A stretch of 64,000 nt of DNA from a bacterium (GTDB lineage: Bacteria; CAIWAD01): positions 62,001 through 126,000 of the forward strand of contig JAUIFJ010000007.1 in assembly GCA_030429345.1 (NCBI GenBank). Direction: 5' to 3'. This document shows positions 10,275-23,363 of the stretch, piece after piece (position 1 is the first letter of the stretch; each line of letters begins with the position of its first letter). The position numbers and the translations under genes are program-made. A model generated the notes under the pieces. That model was given only the letters and a program-made list of their open reading frames with translations, ran no database searches and had not been told where the DNA came from.

Positions 10275-10955
10275 TCAAGATTCCTGAACATCCGTGGCAG
10301 GGTCGAGCAGGAGGAATCCATCCAGCCGGGCGTGAGCTATCATGGTCCACCTGAGGGAGGGATCACGTGTCTGCAGGATCCATGTGGACTCCTGCCGCTT
10401 CAGGCTGCACTGTTCGCTGAGCGCGATTCCTTCCAGCAGTCCGGGCCACTGCCGGCTTCCGGGATCCGCAAGGAAGAGCACCTGTGTGTCCGCGTCAACT
10501 ACCAGGAAGGGAGTAGGAAAGTTCTGCGCCAGCTTGGCGCAGTAGTCGCTGACGCAGAATTCCGCCAATCCTTCCTGTCGTGACAGAGGATCCGCTCCGT
10601 GCCATTGTCCCCATTCTTCCAGAAAGCGATCGAATTGCACAAGGAAGTGCCCCCGTTCCGCATGAGGCCCGGGCTCGGGAGTCGCTTGATCCAGGCGGCC
10701 ACGCAGGTATTGCAGGCGCCGCTCAAGCTCTTCCACCGATCGCCGAAGAGCGCCCCCTTCCTCCGGTTGTTGCACCGGGTCCTTCGCGACTCCCGGCAGG
10801 AGGGTTTGCCGGTAGAGGTCTTTGCTGGCGCGGAGACAGGGACCCTCGTCCGGCTCGGGGTCAAGGCCGAGCAGACGCAGCAACGGGAGGGATTGCCGGG
10901 CAGGAAACCGGGACGGGTCGCCATCCCGTGAATCGGGTGCAAATTCGAGGAGCAT
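10275..10955 (-). CDS. Orphan hypothetical protein
   Basis: 226-aa ORF; coiled-coil-like RRSVEELERRLQYLRGRLDQ segment; no family recognised. Confidence 0.55.
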   Translation of the reverse strand: MLLEFAPDSRDGDPSRFPARQSLPLLRLLGLDPEPDEGPCLRASKDLYRQTLLPGVAKDPVQQPEEGGALRRSVEELERRLQYLRGRLDQATPEPGPHAERGHFLVQFDRFLEEWGQWHGADPLSRQEGLAEFCVSDYCAKLAQNFPTPFLVVDADTQVLFLADPGSRQWPGLLEGIALSEQCSLKRQESTWILQTRDPSLRWTMIAHARLDGFLLLDPATDVQES

Positions 10956-11114
10956 GGTCCGTGCAGTTCAGGGTTCAGATGACGTGTCACCTTATCAAAC
11001 CCTGCCAACAAGGACAAGCAGAAAGTCGCTACCTGGAAACTAGTCAGCCAATATTGGCATTTGCAGTCATTATTGTCGCTAGGCCGCCCTCTGCGAGCCA
11101 ATCATGGCAATTTT

Positions 11115-11435
11115 TTAAAGTACTCGATTAAGTCTGGCGATGAACATTCTCTTGAGCAATTCCTTTTCGTCTGGAATGTCATTCAGGTCCAGGTCGAGGG
11201 TCTTCATGAAATCGATCAGGCAGCGAATGACGCTGTTCTTGGTAATGCGTTCCTTTTTCCGGCTGCGGTTGCGCATGACTTTCATCACCACATCCTCCAG
11301 GTACTTCTGCTGTTCCGAGCTGATCAGGATCGACAGCTTGGACTCGTAGGTCTGGTACTTGGGAATGTGGGCCGGACGCTCCTCCTCCGCCGTCTGCTGG
11401 CGGGAACGAACCAGGTCATTCGTATAGAAATTCAT
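11115..11435 (-). CDS. Small basic protein, ribbon-helix-helix-like DNA-binding candidate
   Basis: KLSILISSEQQKYLEDVVMKVMRN...KKERITKNSVIRCLIDFMKTL (beta-strand then two helices); SD AAGGAG 6 nt before ATG. Confidence 0.6.
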   Translation of the reverse strand: MNFYTNDLVRSRQQTAEEERPAHIPKYQTYESKLSILISSEQQKYLEDVVMKVMRNRSRKKERITKNSVIRCLIDFMKTLDLDLNDIPDEKELLKRMFIARLNRVL

Positions 11436-11463
11436 TCGGGACTCCTTGCTTCTGCATGGGGCA

Positions 11464-11480
11464 AAGCAAGGGTCGTACCA
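11464..11480 (-). promoter_or_regulatory. Putative sigma-54 promoter TGGTACGACCCTTGCTT
   Basis: -24/-12 spacing exact; predicted TSS about 11454, just before SD and ATG at 11435; TTCTT-N-AAGAA palindrome at 11490-11500. Confidence 0.55.
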
Positions 11481-11626
11481 GTTTCCTGCTTCTTGAAGAA
11501 CAGCTACTTAGAAGAAATGCTGAGCGGTGCACCTGAGAACTTCGGAAGATCCATCCTGCGCGTGGGCAATTCCTTCCGGGCAAAGAAGGACGGGGCGAGG
11601 CTACGACTTCGCCGGGCGGGAGGCGT

Positions 11627-12606
11627 TCAGGGGGAATCCAGCAAGCGCAGGTGGGCCTGCCAGGGATCGATTTTTCCGGCCATCAGCGCTTTTTCCATGT
11701 CTTGCAAAGATTCCGCCCGTCCCTTGCTGTTCCAGAAGCGGCGCAGCAGTTCCTCCTCGACGAGGCTGCGCATCCAGGCCAGATCCTGCCGGCGACGCAA
11801 GGCCTCCACTCCGCCCGGCAGCGCTTGCAGATGGCGGGCATGATCCGCCAGCACCTGGTCCACCTTCTCGAGGCCTTCACCGGTCCGGGCGGACAGGCAG
11901 TGCACCGGCGCCTTCCAGCCACCGGCGCCGCGGGGCAGGAAAGGAAGCGAGATCTCCAGATCCATGCGCAGGCGCTCCGCCCGGGCGCGGTTCTCGCCTT
12001 CGGCCTTGTTGACGAAAAAGGCGTCGGCCAGTTCCATGATGCCGCGCTTGATCCCTTGCAGATGATCCCCGCTTTCCGGCAGCAGCAGCAGCAGGAAGCT
12101 GTCGACCATGGAGCGGACCTGGGCCTCGTTCTGTCCGACGCCGACCGTTTCCACGATCAGGGTGTCGAAGCCGGCGGCCTCGCAGAGGCGCATGCACTCG
12201 CGGGTGCGTCTGCCGACGCCGCCCAGGCTGCCGCTGCTCGGGGAGGGGCGTATGAAGGCCTCTTCGTGGCGCGACAGCTCCTCCATGCGCGTCTTGTCGC
12301 CCAGGATGCTGCCGCCGGAGAGCTCGCTGCTGGGGTCGACGGCCAGCACCGCCAGGCGATGGCCGGCGGCGATCCAGCGCTCGCCCCAGGCATTGAGGAA
12401 GGTGCTCTTGCCCACGCCGGGCGGGCCGCTGATGCCGATGCGGCGGCTTTCCCTTCCGGGCGGCAGGCTTTCGAGCAGTTCCCGGGCCCGGCGGGAATGC
12501 TCCGGAAGGGTGCTCTCGACCAGGGTGATCGAGCGAGCGAGGGCCAGCCGGTCTCCTGCCAGCAGGCCCTCGCGCAGGGTCTTCGCATCCGGCAGGCGTC
12601 GGGACT

Positions 12607-12610
<4 letters not shown>
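11627..12610 (-). CDS. meaB: Methylmalonyl-CoA mutase-associated GTPase MeaB
   Basis: [16 protein letters not shown]-loop, [33 protein letters not shown] overlap with mutB. Confidence 0.95.
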
Positions 12611-14734
<2,124 letters not shown>

Positions 14735-14742
<8 letters not shown>

Positions 14743-16522
14743 GGGGTTCTCCTTTCCGCAGAGCGTCGCGCAGGGAGGTGAGGATCTCCAGTTGCGGACG
14801 CCCCATGTGGATCCACTCCAGCGCTGGATCCTCGGGCAAGTCGGCCTTGAGCATCTTCGGATTGGCCGCCAGCACCAGCAGGCGCTCCCGGCCGGCAGCC
14901 TTGCGCACCTGGCGCAGCAGGTCCGGAAGATCCGCGTCTGTGGCACACAGCAGCCAGGGGGCGTCGCCCTGCCCGGCCAGTTCGTCCAGCTCGCCGGCCA
15001 GGGACTCCTTCTTGCAGGCCCGCTCTTCCGCCTGCAGGCCGCCGGCGGCCAGGTACTGTCTCACGAAATCCCAGCGGGCGCTGGTGGCCGCCGTGGAACC
15101 GAAGCGGATCACGTTCAGCGGCAGGGGCTCTCCGGGGCCGCGCAGCTCTTCCCAGGGCTCGGCGACTCGATGAAACTCCAGGGAGCCGCGCTCCAGGCGA
15201 CGGTGCCCATCCAGTGGCATACGCAGCTTCTCGAGCAGGTTGCTGTAGCGGTTCACGCCGACCAGCACCCGGCGCCCGCGATCCAGCTCTTCCAGTTCAC
15301 GACGACGCTGCGCGCGGGACCATTCAGCGGGCAATCCCTGCTGCAGGATGGCGGCCAGGCCTCCCTTTCGGTGGATCTCGCGGAAGCGCTCCCAGGCGGC
15401 CTCGGCGAGGCGTGCGCTCATGGATTCAATGTAATACGAGCCCCCGCCGGGGTCGGCCACTTCGCCCAGGCAGCCTTCGCGCTGCAGCAGGTGCTGCGTG
15501 TTGCGCGCCGTGCGCCTCGCCAGGCCGTGTTCGGAAGCGGCAGGGCCCTGCGCGTTCTGCCAGGGACCACTGGCGTCCAGGAAGGTGTGCACGCTCAGGG
15601 CGGCAATGCCGCCGCAGGCCGCGGCGGCAGCCTGGCTGCCGGTGCGCAGCAGGTTGCTCCAGGGGTCGGCCAGCGAGAGCTCGCGCCAGGAAGTGCGCGC
15701 GAAGAGGGGCAGGGGGACGTTGGCCTTCAGCTCCCACGCTTCCAGGAGGCTGTCGAGCAGGCGACGCAGGGCGCGGAACTTGGCGATGGTGGTGAAGAAC
15801 TCGCGGTCGCAGGAAAGCTGAATGGCATAGCCCTCCAGCAGATGGGGTCGCAGTTCCGGGGGGGTGGCAGCCAGGGCCTCGTCGAGGCTGGCCAGCGCCA
15901 GGGCCAGCTCGCCGGCGGCGTCTACACCGGCCTCGTGCCAGCCGCAGCCGCAGGAGCTGAAGATCCCCGGCAGGTCCTCCTGCCCGAGAGCGGGGACAAG
16001 TGCAGCGTATACATCCTTCGGGGAAACCTGCGAGCCCAGGGCCCGGCCCAGCCAGGGGTCGGCGAGCAGCCTGCCGCCCCCTGCCGTCTGCAGGCGCTTC
16101 AGCCCTGCGGCAGGATCCAGGTGGGCCTCGACCAGCAGGCGGCATTCCCCGGAAAGCGAATTGCGGAAGGCGGCCAGCTCCTTGTCCCCCAGGGGGCAGA
16201 GACCGCTTTTCCAGGGCAGGTCCTCGTGTCCCGCAGGGCTGGCATCGATCAGCAGCTGCCCATTCGAGGCGGCTTCCAGGGCCAAAGACTTCCATGCCTC
16301 GCCTTCGGTGGAACCGAGATCCTGAAGCAGTTCCCAGGGGCCGCCGGGAACTCCGAGGATCGCTTGGGCGGGAAGGTCGGCGGATGTATACAGGGGGTCG
16401 GTGCGCAGCCCCGCGTTGTTGCAGCCAACGAGGACTTTTTCATAATCGGCGCCTTTCAGCGCCTGGGTTGCCAGATCGCGCCACTGTTCCAGGGCGGACG
16501 CGGCAATCGAATCGTGTGTCAT
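14735..16522 (-). CDS. mutA: Methylmalonyl-CoA mutase small (beta) subunit
   Basis: MCM-like fold without the canonical B12 DxHxxG motif; adjacent to mutB. Confidence 0.9.
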
Positions 16523-16636
16523 GGGGCGGAATCACCTCCAGCTCGAATCCGTGGGTTCCCTTCAATGGAAAGCTGGCTCCGCCGCGGGTGGCAAGGCTTG
16601 CGACAAGTCAAGAAGCGGCAAATCCCGCGCAGGAAA

Positions 16637-17317
16637 TCAGCCGAATTCCCGCTCGAAGGCGCGGTAATCCAGGATCACGAGATCCGCTCCACGCTTCTCG
16701 AGCCAGCCCTCCTCTTCCAGTCGGGCCAATAGCCGGGACATTGTCTCACGACTGGTGCCGGCCATGTTGGCCAGATCCCGCTGAAGGGGCAGGGCATTGA
16801 TCACCCGGCTGTCGCCCTCTTCGCGGCCCAGGTCGCGGGCCAGGCTGCGCACGGTGTTGATCACCCGGCCGCGGGCATCCATGGTGGACAGACTGACGAT
16901 CTGCTGGTCCGTCTTGCGCAGGCGACTGGCCATCAGCTTGAGCAGGCTCACGGCGACGGCAGGGTACTGGTGCATCAGGCTGAGGAAGTCCTTGCGTCGC
17001 ACGCAGAGCAGTTCCACCTCGTCCAGGGATGTCACGGTGGCGCTGCGCGTGCCGGCGTCGATCACCGCCACCTCGCCGAAGAAGTCCGTCGGCCCGAGAA
17101 TGGCCAGAATGACCTCTTCGCCGCTGCTGTTGATGCGCGAGATCTTGACCCGGCCCTTGCGGATCACGAAGAGCGTGTGTCCTTCGTCTTCCTCGAAGAT
17201 GATCAGGTTGTTCTTCAGGTAGCGCTTTTCGGTGACGCGTTCGGCCACCGCCAGCAGATCCCGGTCCTCCAGATCCTCGAAGAGCAGAACGCTGCGCAGA
17301 AATAGCGGGTCGGTCAT
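16637..17317 (-). CDS. Crp/Fnr family transcriptional regulator
   Basis: cNMP domain ...FGEVAVIDAGTRSATVTSLDEVEL and HTH LPLQRDLANMAGTSRETMSRLLARLEEEGWLEKRG. Confidence 0.92.
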   Translation of the reverse strand: MTDPLFLRSVLLFEDLEDRDLLAVAERVTEKRYLKNNLIIFEEDEGHTLFVIRKGRVKISRINSSGEEVILAILGPTDFFGEVAVIDAGTRSATVTSLDEVELLCVRRKDFLSLMHQYPAVAVSLLKLMASRLRKTDQQIVSLSTMDARGRVINTVRSLARDLGREEGDSRVINALPLQRDLANMAGTSRETMSRLLARLEEEGWLEKRGADLVILDYRAFEREFG

Positions 17318-17634
17318 GCCGTTCCCTCCTCTGTCGCCGGGCCTTCCGGGGCCGGCGCGTGGGCAAAGTCCTGCAGGAATTCCCGCAGGTCCTCGTTCTC
17401 TACCGCTTGCAGGTCGAGGCGCGGAGCCAGCAGGCGGCCCAGGGTCAGGCAGCGCTGCAGGGGGTCCAGGCGTCGATTGAGAAACAGCATTTCCTCGTTC
17501 TGGTGCACGCAGAAACCACTCTTGAAGGCGCCGCTTTCCAGGCGCACGCGCAGCCCCTGCGCCTTGGCGGCGTCCATGAGCCCGCGCATGCGTTTCAGGT
17601 CTGGATGATCTTTCCTGGCTGTGTGTCCGGCCAT
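17314..17634 (-). CDS. Conserved-looking small hypothetical protein
   Basis: Translationally coupled (ATGA) to the Crp/Fnr gene; start MAGHTARKD. Confidence 0.55.
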   Translation of the reverse strand: MAGHTARKDHPDLKRMRGLMDAAKAQGLRVRLESGAFKSGFCVHQNEEMLFLNRRLDPLQRCLTLGRLLAPRLDLQAVENEDLREFLQDFAHAPAPEGPATEEGTA

Positions 17635-17705
17635 GGTCTCTCTGTGCTGCTGTCCGTTTCCGGAATTGCCCTCAATATAGGTCTGTCCGGTTGCGCAAAT
17701 CCACT

Positions 17706-18776
17706 TTATAGAGGCTCGTGCCAACCGCGCTGCTTCAGGTCCTCGATCACGGCCCGCACCTCCTGGTCCGCGTCCATGCGGCAGACCAGCAGGGCGTCCT
17801 CCGTATCGATGACGATGGTGTTCTCCATGCCCACCAGGGCGATCACGCGCTCCTCGCCTCCTTCCACCAGGCAGCCCCTGCTGCGCACCAGCACCACCTG
17901 CCCCGTGGCGGCGTTTCCTTCCGGATCCTGCTCGCGCATGCCGTGGAGGGCCTGCCAGGTGCCGACATCGCTCCAGGGAAAAGTGGAGGAAATCACGGCT
18001 ACGCGGTCCTTCTCGCGGGAGGCCGGTTCCATGAGGCCCACGTCGATGCTCAAGGAAGGCAGGTTGGCGAAGGTCTCTTCCAGCGCCTGCGGGAAGGCCG
18101 GATTTCCCGTGGGGGGCAGGGCCTGCAGGGGCTGGTGGATCTGGGGGCAGTGCCGCTCCATGCCCTGCAGCAGGCTATGGCACTGCCAGACGAAAATGCC
18201 ACTGTTCCAGAAGTACTCGCCGCTGGCCAGGTACTCCAGGGCCTGCTCCCGCCGCGGCTTTTCATGGAAACTGATCACCGGCCGCGCGCCCTCGCCCTTC
18301 GCGGCGCGAATATAGCCGTAGCCGGTTTCGGGGCGGTCCGGCTGAATGCCGATGGTCAGCAGCCGCCCGTCCCTGCTGGCCCGCACCGCCTGCTGCAGGC
18401 AGTCGCGGAAGGCCGCGTCGTCTCCGATGTAGTGGTCCGCGGGCAGGCAGATCATGCTCGCCTGCGGATCCCGGCGCTGCAGCACTGTCGCCGCCAGGGC
18501 GATGCAGGGGGCCGTGTTGCGTCCCGCCGGCTCCAGCAGCAGGTTCTCCTGCGGCAGCCAGGGAAGCAGTTTCCGGCAGATCGGCTCGTGGATCCCGCTG
18601 CCGACGACCAGGATCGCCTCGTCGGGCAGCCAGCTGCGCAGGCGTTCGCAGGTCGCCTCGATCATCGACTGTCCGCCGATCAGGGGCAGGAACTGCTTGG
18701 GCCGTGTGACACGGCTGCGCGGCCAGAACCGGCTGCCGATGCCCCCGGCCATGATGACGGCGTATACATGCTCCAT
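17706..18776 (-). CDS. manC: Mannose-1-phosphate guanylyltransferase
   Basis: VIMAGGIGSRFWPRSRVTRPKQFLPL; LPADHYI. Confidence 0.93.
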   Translation of the reverse strand: MEHVYAVIMAGGIGSRFWPRSRVTRPKQFLPLIGGQSMIEATCERLRSWLPDEAILVVGSGIHEPICRKLLPWLPQENLLLEPAGRNTAPCIALAATVLQRRDPQASMICLPADHYIGDDAAFRDCLQQAVRASRDGRLLTIGIQPDRPETGYGYIRAAKGEGARPVISFHEKPRREQALEYLASGEYFWNSGIFVWQCHSLLQGMERHCPQIHQPLQALPPTGNPAFPQALEETFANLPSLSIDVGLMEPASREKDRVAVISSTFPWSDVGTWQALHGMREQDPEGNAATGQVVLVRSRGCLVEGGEERVIALVGMENTIVIDTEDALLVCRMDADQEVRAVIEDLKQRGWHEPL

Positions 18777-20369
18777 TCAGCGCACCTCCGGGGGGATCTC
18801 AAGGCGAATGTTGTCCTGGGTCCAGCCGGGCAGGACTTCCAGGCTGTCCAGGTCCAGGTCCAGCCAGGGTTCGGCGTGGGCCCAGGGACGCAGGCTGCCC
18901 GGACTCCAGCGGCCGTCCCCGTCACGGTCTTCGTAGAGGGCCAGCCGCAGCAGGCCTCCGGGCAGGCCCTCGAAGCGCATGGTTGCGGACAGTGCTTGTT
19001 CCTGCAACAGGCTGTCGCCCTTCAGGGCCGCCAGCATCCAGGGGCCGTTGGCCGCGCGGTCGCTGTGCAGTTCCAGGCTGCCCAGCGAAGGCGCGCGAAA
19101 GGCCTGCAGCGGAAAGCGGAGGGTGCTGTCCGGCCAGCTGCGCCCCCACAGGTCCCGCAGCAGGCCTTCGCCGATGAACAGGGTGTCCGCCCGCGGTCGT
19201 TGCGGCGGGGAGGCCCAGCGCAGGGTCCAGCTGTCCTCGAAGCGAGGCCGAATGGAAAGACTGTCCGCGCCGCTCTTGAGCCAGGCCTGGCCATAGGCCT
19301 GGCGCTCCATGGCGAAGCCGCTTTGCCAGCGGAAGTCCCCCCGCTGATCCGGTCCCGCATCCCGCTCCCAGCGCTGGAAGGCCGAGAGGCTGTCCAGGCT
19401 TCCGCGGAAGCTCAGGGTATCTCCGCCCGCGCTAAGAACGTAGGGCAGGCTGTCCAGCAGGCTGCAGAGCAGCTGATAGCGCCCGGCTTCCACTTCGCGC
19501 ACCTCCAGCAGCTGGGCGAAGCGCCCCAGGCTGTCCTGCAGCTGGAAGAGGCGCAGCAGTCCCGCAGGGCCGGGGTCCTCGCGGAAATCGAGCAGGGCCT
19601 GCAGTTCCAGGTGCCGGCGGTCGACGGCTTGCACACTCAGCAGGTTGAGGCTGTCAAGAGAGACCTGCGCCAGGCGCATGCCCAGGCTGCGGCCTTCAAT
19701 GCGCGGGTGCGGGTCATGGTCGCCGGTGGCCGCCCGTTCATCGGGATAGTCCCAACGGCGATTGCCGTTGCGGTCGTCAAAGGCCAGCACGCGAAAGGGG
19801 GTTTCCGGCAGATGGCTGAAGCGGAAGTCCCCGCTCGGCGCGGCGCGAGTCTGCCAGGGGGCGCCGGCGAAGGGGGGCGTGGAGGACGAGTCCAGCGGCC
19901 AGGCCCAGAGCAGCGGACGCGCTTCTTCATCCAGGCCGCTGAGCCGGCCCTTGAACTCGAAGGAGTCGATGCGGCTGCCCGTGCTGAAGGCCAGCTGCAG
20001 GGAGCGCTCCATGGGATTGCCGCTCAGGTCGCTCAGGCCGCTGCCCAGTTCGAGCACATAGGTCCGGTTCGGGTCCAGCGCTTCGCTGAGGCTCAGCTTC
20101 AAGCGCCGCCCGAACCACGTCAGCTCGAAGTCGCCCGGGTGTTCCGGGCTGAGACGCAGTTCCGAGGCGACCTGGGAACGGTTGACATACTCATCGAAAA
20201 GGAAGCGGAAGGTTGGGCGCAGGGGCTGGTTGAGGCTGCCGCTGGCCGGCTGCATCTCGAGCAGCTGCGGACCTTCCTCGTCGGGCGGACCGCCGGGCGG
20301 GGCCTCGATGCGGGCGCAGGCCACCAGGAGCGCCAGCAGCAGAAGGCGCGCCGGACGCACCTCAGGCAT
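18777..20369 (-). CDS. Ig-like domain (SbsA-type) lipoprotein
   Basis: [52 protein letters not shown]; typical Bacteroidetes/FCB Ig-like lipoprotein start. Confidence 0.7.
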   Translation of the reverse strand: MPEVRPARLLLLALLVACARIEAPPGGPPDEEGPQLLEMQPASGSLNQPLRPTFRFLFDEYVNRSQVASELRLSPEHPGDFELTWFGRRLKLSLSEALDPNRTYVLELGSGLSDLSGNPMERSLQLAFSTGSRIDSFEFKGRLSGLDEEARPLLWAWPLDSSSTPPFAGAPWQTRAAPSGDFRFSHLPETPFRVLAFDDRNGNRRWDYPDERAATGDHDPHPRIEGRSLGMRLAQVSLDSLNLLSVQAVDRRHLELQALLDFREDPGPAGLLRLFQLQDSLGRFAQLLEVREVEAGRYQLLCSLLDSLPYVLSAGGDTLSFRGSLDSLSAFQRWERDAGPDQRGDFRWQSGFAMERQAYGQAWLKSGADSLSIRPRFEDSWTLRWASPPQRPRADTLFIGEGLLRDLWGRSWPDSTLRFPLQAFRAPSLGSLELHSDRAANGPWMLAALKGDSLLQEQALSATMRFEGLPGGLLRLALYEDRDGDGRWSPGSLRPWAHAEPWLDLDLDSLEVLPGWTQDNIRLEIPPEVR

Positions 20370-21303
20370 GGCTGTCCGCCAGGGCCTCGCGGAAATAGGC
20401 AATGGTCCGCTCCAGGCCTTCTTCCAGCGGAATCTTCGGCTCCCAGTCCAGCAGGGCCTTGGCGCGGCGAATATCGGGTTGCCGGACCTTGGGGTCATCC
20501 GCCGGAAGGGGACGCTTGCCGATCTTCGATGAGCTTCCGGTCTGCCCGATCACCAGGTCGGCCAGCTGGCGAATGGTGAACTCGCGCGGATTGCCCATGT
20601 TGATCGGCCCATGCTCCTCTTCCTGGGCCATCATGCGCATCATGCCCTCAACCAGGTCATCCACGTACTGGAAACTGCGCGTCTGCTCGCCGTCCCCGTA
20701 GAGGGTGATCTCCTCGTTCTTCAGGGCCTGCAGGATGAAGTTGCTGACCACGCGGCCGTCATCCAGCGCCATGCGCGGGCCATAGGTGTTGAAGATGCGC
20801 ACGACGCGAATGTCTACACGGTTCTGGCGCAGGTAGTCGAAGAACAGGGTTTCCGCGACACGCTTGCCCTCGTCGTAACACGAACGCAGGCCGATGGGAT
20901 TGACATTGCCCGTATACTCCTCGGGCTGCGGATGAACCTGGGGATCGCCGTAGACCTCGCTGGTGGAGGCCTGCAGAATGCGCGCGCCGACCCGCTTGGC
21001 CAGCCCGAGCATGTTGATCGCGCCCATCACGCTGGTCTTGACTGTCTTCACCGGATTGACCTGGTAGTGCACCGGCGAGGCCGGGCAGGCCAGGTTGTAG
21101 ATCTGGTCCACTTCGAGCAGGATCGGCTGAATGATGTCATGCCGCAGCAGCTCGAAGCGGTGATGGTCGATCAGGTGATCCACGTTGCGCTTGCTGCCGG
21201 TGAAGTAGTTGTCCAGGCAGATCACGTCCTGCCCCTCGTCGACGAGGCGCGTGCAGAGGTGGCTGCCGATGAAACCGGCTCCGCCGGTGACCAGAATGCG
21301 CAT
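20362..21303 (-). CDS. UDP-glucuronate decarboxylase-like SDR
   Basis: [17 protein letters not shown]...[13 protein letters not shown]...STSEVYGDP...YDEGKR. Confidence 0.92.
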   Translation of the reverse strand: MRILVTGGAGFIGSHLCTRLVDEGQDVICLDNYFTGSKRNVDHLIDHHRFELLRHDIIQPILLEVDQIYNLACPASPVHYQVNPVKTVKTSVMGAINMLGLAKRVGARILQASTSEVYGDPQVHPQPEEYTGNVNPIGLRSCYDEGKRVAETLFFDYLRQNRVDIRVVRIFNTYGPRMALDDGRVVSNFILQALKNEEITLYGDGEQTRSFQYVDDLVEGMMRMMAQEEEHGPINMGNPREFTIRQLADLVIGQTGSSSKIGKRPLPADDPKVRQPDIRRAKALLDWEPKIPLEEGLERTIAYFREALADSHA

Positions 21304-21324
21304 GCGGATCTCCCGGAACTGGGT

Positions 21325-22635
21325 TCAGGCCTTGTTGGGACGGCCGATGGAATGGTACTGGAAGCCCCGTTCCGCCATGGCCTCGGGGCGGTAGATGTTG
21401 CGTCCGTCGAAGACCAGCGGCTCGGCGAGCGTATCACGCATGCGCCCGAAATCCGGTGTGCGGAAGTCGCTCCATTCCGTGGCGATCAGCAGGGCATCCG
21501 CACCGGAGAGCGCCTCGTACTGGTCCTTCACGAAGGTCACACGGTCCCCGAGCAGCCGCCGCGCGTAGTCCATGGCTTCCGGGTCGAAGCAGCGGAAGGT
21601 GGCGCCGTGTTCCATCAGGCCGGCAATGATCTCCAGGGAGGGCGCTTCCCGCATGTCGTCGGTGCGCGGCTTGAAGGCCAGGCCCCAGAGGGCGAAGGTC
21701 TTGCCCTTGACCTCGCCCTTGTAGTGTTGCAGGACCATCTCCACCAGGCGTCGTTTCTGCGTGGCGTTGACCGCCTCGACGGACTTGAGGATCTGGAAGT
21801 CGTAGTCGTACTCGCCGGCCGTATGGATGATGGCCTTGACGTCCTTGGGAAAGCAGCTGCCGCCGTAGCCGACGCCGGGAAAGAGGAACTGGGTGCCGAT
21901 GCGGCTGTCGCTGCCGATACCCTGGCGCACTTCGTCCACGTTGGCGCCCACCCGGTCGCAGAGGGTCGCGATCTCGTTCATGAAGGAGATCTTGGTCGCC
22001 AGCATGGAATTGGCGGCGTACTTGGTCAGCTCGGCGCTGCGCACGCCCATCATCAGGACCGGGTGCCCCGTGCGGACGAAGGGGGCATAGAGCTGCTGCA
22101 TGATTTTACGCGCCCGCTCGCTGTCCGCGCCGACGACCACGCGATCAGGCTTGAGGAAGTCATTGAGGGCCGCGCCTTCCTTGAGGAATTCCGGATTGCT
22201 GACCACATCGAATTCCTCGTCGCAGACCGATGCCACCACCTCGCGCACCTTGTCCGCCGTGCCGACGGGCACCGTGCTCTTGTCGACAATGATCGTATAG
22301 CCCTTCATGGACTGGCCGATCTCGCGGGCAGCCTCCAACACGTGCTGCAGGTCGGCGCTGCCGTCCTCGTCGGGCGGAGTGCCGACAGCAATGAAGACCA
22401 CGTCGGCGCGAGCAACCGAAGGCGCGCTTTCGGTAGCGAAGGACAGGCGTCCGTTGGCCACCACCCGGTCCAGCATTTCCTTCAGGCCGGGTTCATAAAT
22501 CGGGATGATGCCCCGCTGCAGGTCCTGGATCTTGGTTTCGTCCACATCAACGCAGACCACTTCGTTGCCGACTTCGGCGAAACAGACTCCTACCACCAGG
22601 CCTACATAGCCGGTGCCGATGACCGTCAGTTTCAT
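21325..22635 (-). CDS. ugd: UDP-glucose 6-dehydrogenase
   Basis: [43 protein letters not shown]. Confidence 0.95.
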   Translation of the reverse strand: MKLTVIGTGYVGLVVGVCFAEVGNEVVCVDVDETKIQDLQRGIIPIYEPGLKEMLDRVVANGRLSFATESAPSVARADVVFIAVGTPPDEDGSADLQHVLEAAREIGQSMKGYTIIVDKSTVPVGTADKVREVVASVCDEEFDVVSNPEFLKEGAALNDFLKPDRVVVGADSERARKIMQQLYAPFVRTGHPVLMMGVRSAELTKYAANSMLATKISFMNEIATLCDRVGANVDEVRQGIGSDSRIGTQFLFPGVGYGGSCFPKDVKAIIHTAGEYDYDFQILKSVEAVNATQKRRLVEMVLQHYKGEVKGKTFALWGLAFKPRTDDMREAPSLEIIAGLMEHGATFRCFDPEAMDYARRLLGDRVTFVKDQYEALSGADALLIATEWSDFRTPDFGRMRDTLAEPLVFDGRNIYRPEAMAERGFQYHSIGRPNKA

Positions 22636-22756
22636 TCGGAAACCTCTACTGGTTGGATGCGCCGGAAAGGCGCCGGTTGTGCATGAGCGGAAGCGGGCGC
22701 GTGGGCGCCCGCAAAATGGAATGCAAAGGTAAGGAAGAGCACCTGCATTTTCGAAC

Positions 22757-22781
22757 AAAGGGGCCCCGAAGGACCCCTTTT
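22757..22781 (-). terminator. Hairpin terminator downstream of ECF sigma/anti-sigma
   Basis: AAAGGGG(N10)CCCCTTTT inverted repeat. Confidence 0.5.
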
Positions 22782-22811
22782 CAGTGCGAATGCATCACGA
22801 AAAACGGGAAG

Positions 22812-23360
22812 CTAGTCGCGTCCCTCGCGCAGGGTGCTGACCGACTGCAGGTCGTCGGGCCGGCTGGCCTCGCGCAGGCTGTCGGCGCTCAGCGTGTCCT
22901 GGAAGCTGGCGTAGGACCGGGTAGCCAGCACGCCGGTTGCCGGAGCGCTTTCGGCAGGCGCTTCCGGCCGAAGACCGGCGTCGTCGGCCACTTCCGCGGG
23001 CTGCATGCCCGGCCGTCCGGCAAAAACGAACAGAAGGGCTGCCGCGGCTCCCGTAAGCAGCAATGCGCTGCCCCGGCCCCAGAAGCCCTTCTCCGGTCGA
23101 ATCACCTGTGCGGGCGCATCTTCGCCCTGCGGTTCTTCCATTGCCCGGGCCAGGCGCTCTTTCAGGCTTTCTTCAAAACCCGCGGGCACCATCGGGCGAT
23201 CCTCCTGCAGGCAGCGACGCAGGGCGCTCACCTCCTCCCATTCGGCGCGCAGCTCCCCGCTGCCTTCCAGCAGTTGCTGCATGCGCGAGTGGTCGGGAAA
23301 ATCTTCCCCTTCCGCCAGCCAGTCCCAGAGGTGTGAAACAAAGAAATCGCGATCGTTCAT
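22812..23360 (-). CDS. Putative anti-sigma factor (single TM)
   Basis: N-terminal cytosolic domain, TM GSALLLTGAAAALLFVFAG; immediately downstream of ECF sigma gene. Confidence 0.6.
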   Translation of the reverse strand: MNDRDFFVSHLWDWLAEGEDFPDHSRMQQLLEGSGELRAEWEEVSALRRCLQEDRPMVPAGFEESLKERLARAMEEPQGEDAPAQVIRPEKGFWGRGSALLLTGAAAALLFVFAGRPGMQPAEVADDAGLRPEAPAESAPATGVLATRSYASFQDTLSADSLREASRPDDLQSVSTLREGRD

Positions 23361-23363
23361 CGG

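Noticed and set aside
14743-14946. N-terminal extension of the mutB ORF (and similarly 32263-32793 for surE, 31508-31816 for guaA)
   Set aside because: Overlap upstream genes out of frame; natural starts with ATGA/GTGA-type overlaps are present.
16523-16636. Cobalamin riboswitch or sigma-54 site upstream of mutA
   Set aside because: Region too short and lacking the B12 box; TGTCGCAAGCCTTGCC misses the invariant -24 GG.
17718-20579. 953-aa plus-strand ORF
   Set aside because: Antisense shadow of manC, the Ig-like lipoprotein and uxs; Gln/Ala/Val-rich composition typical of complementary frames in GC-rich DNA. The same applies to 5495..7279, 12811..14781, 20611..22686, 27951..30011, 30083..31636, 38400..40238, 47330..49255, 54180..55667 and 58755..60980.
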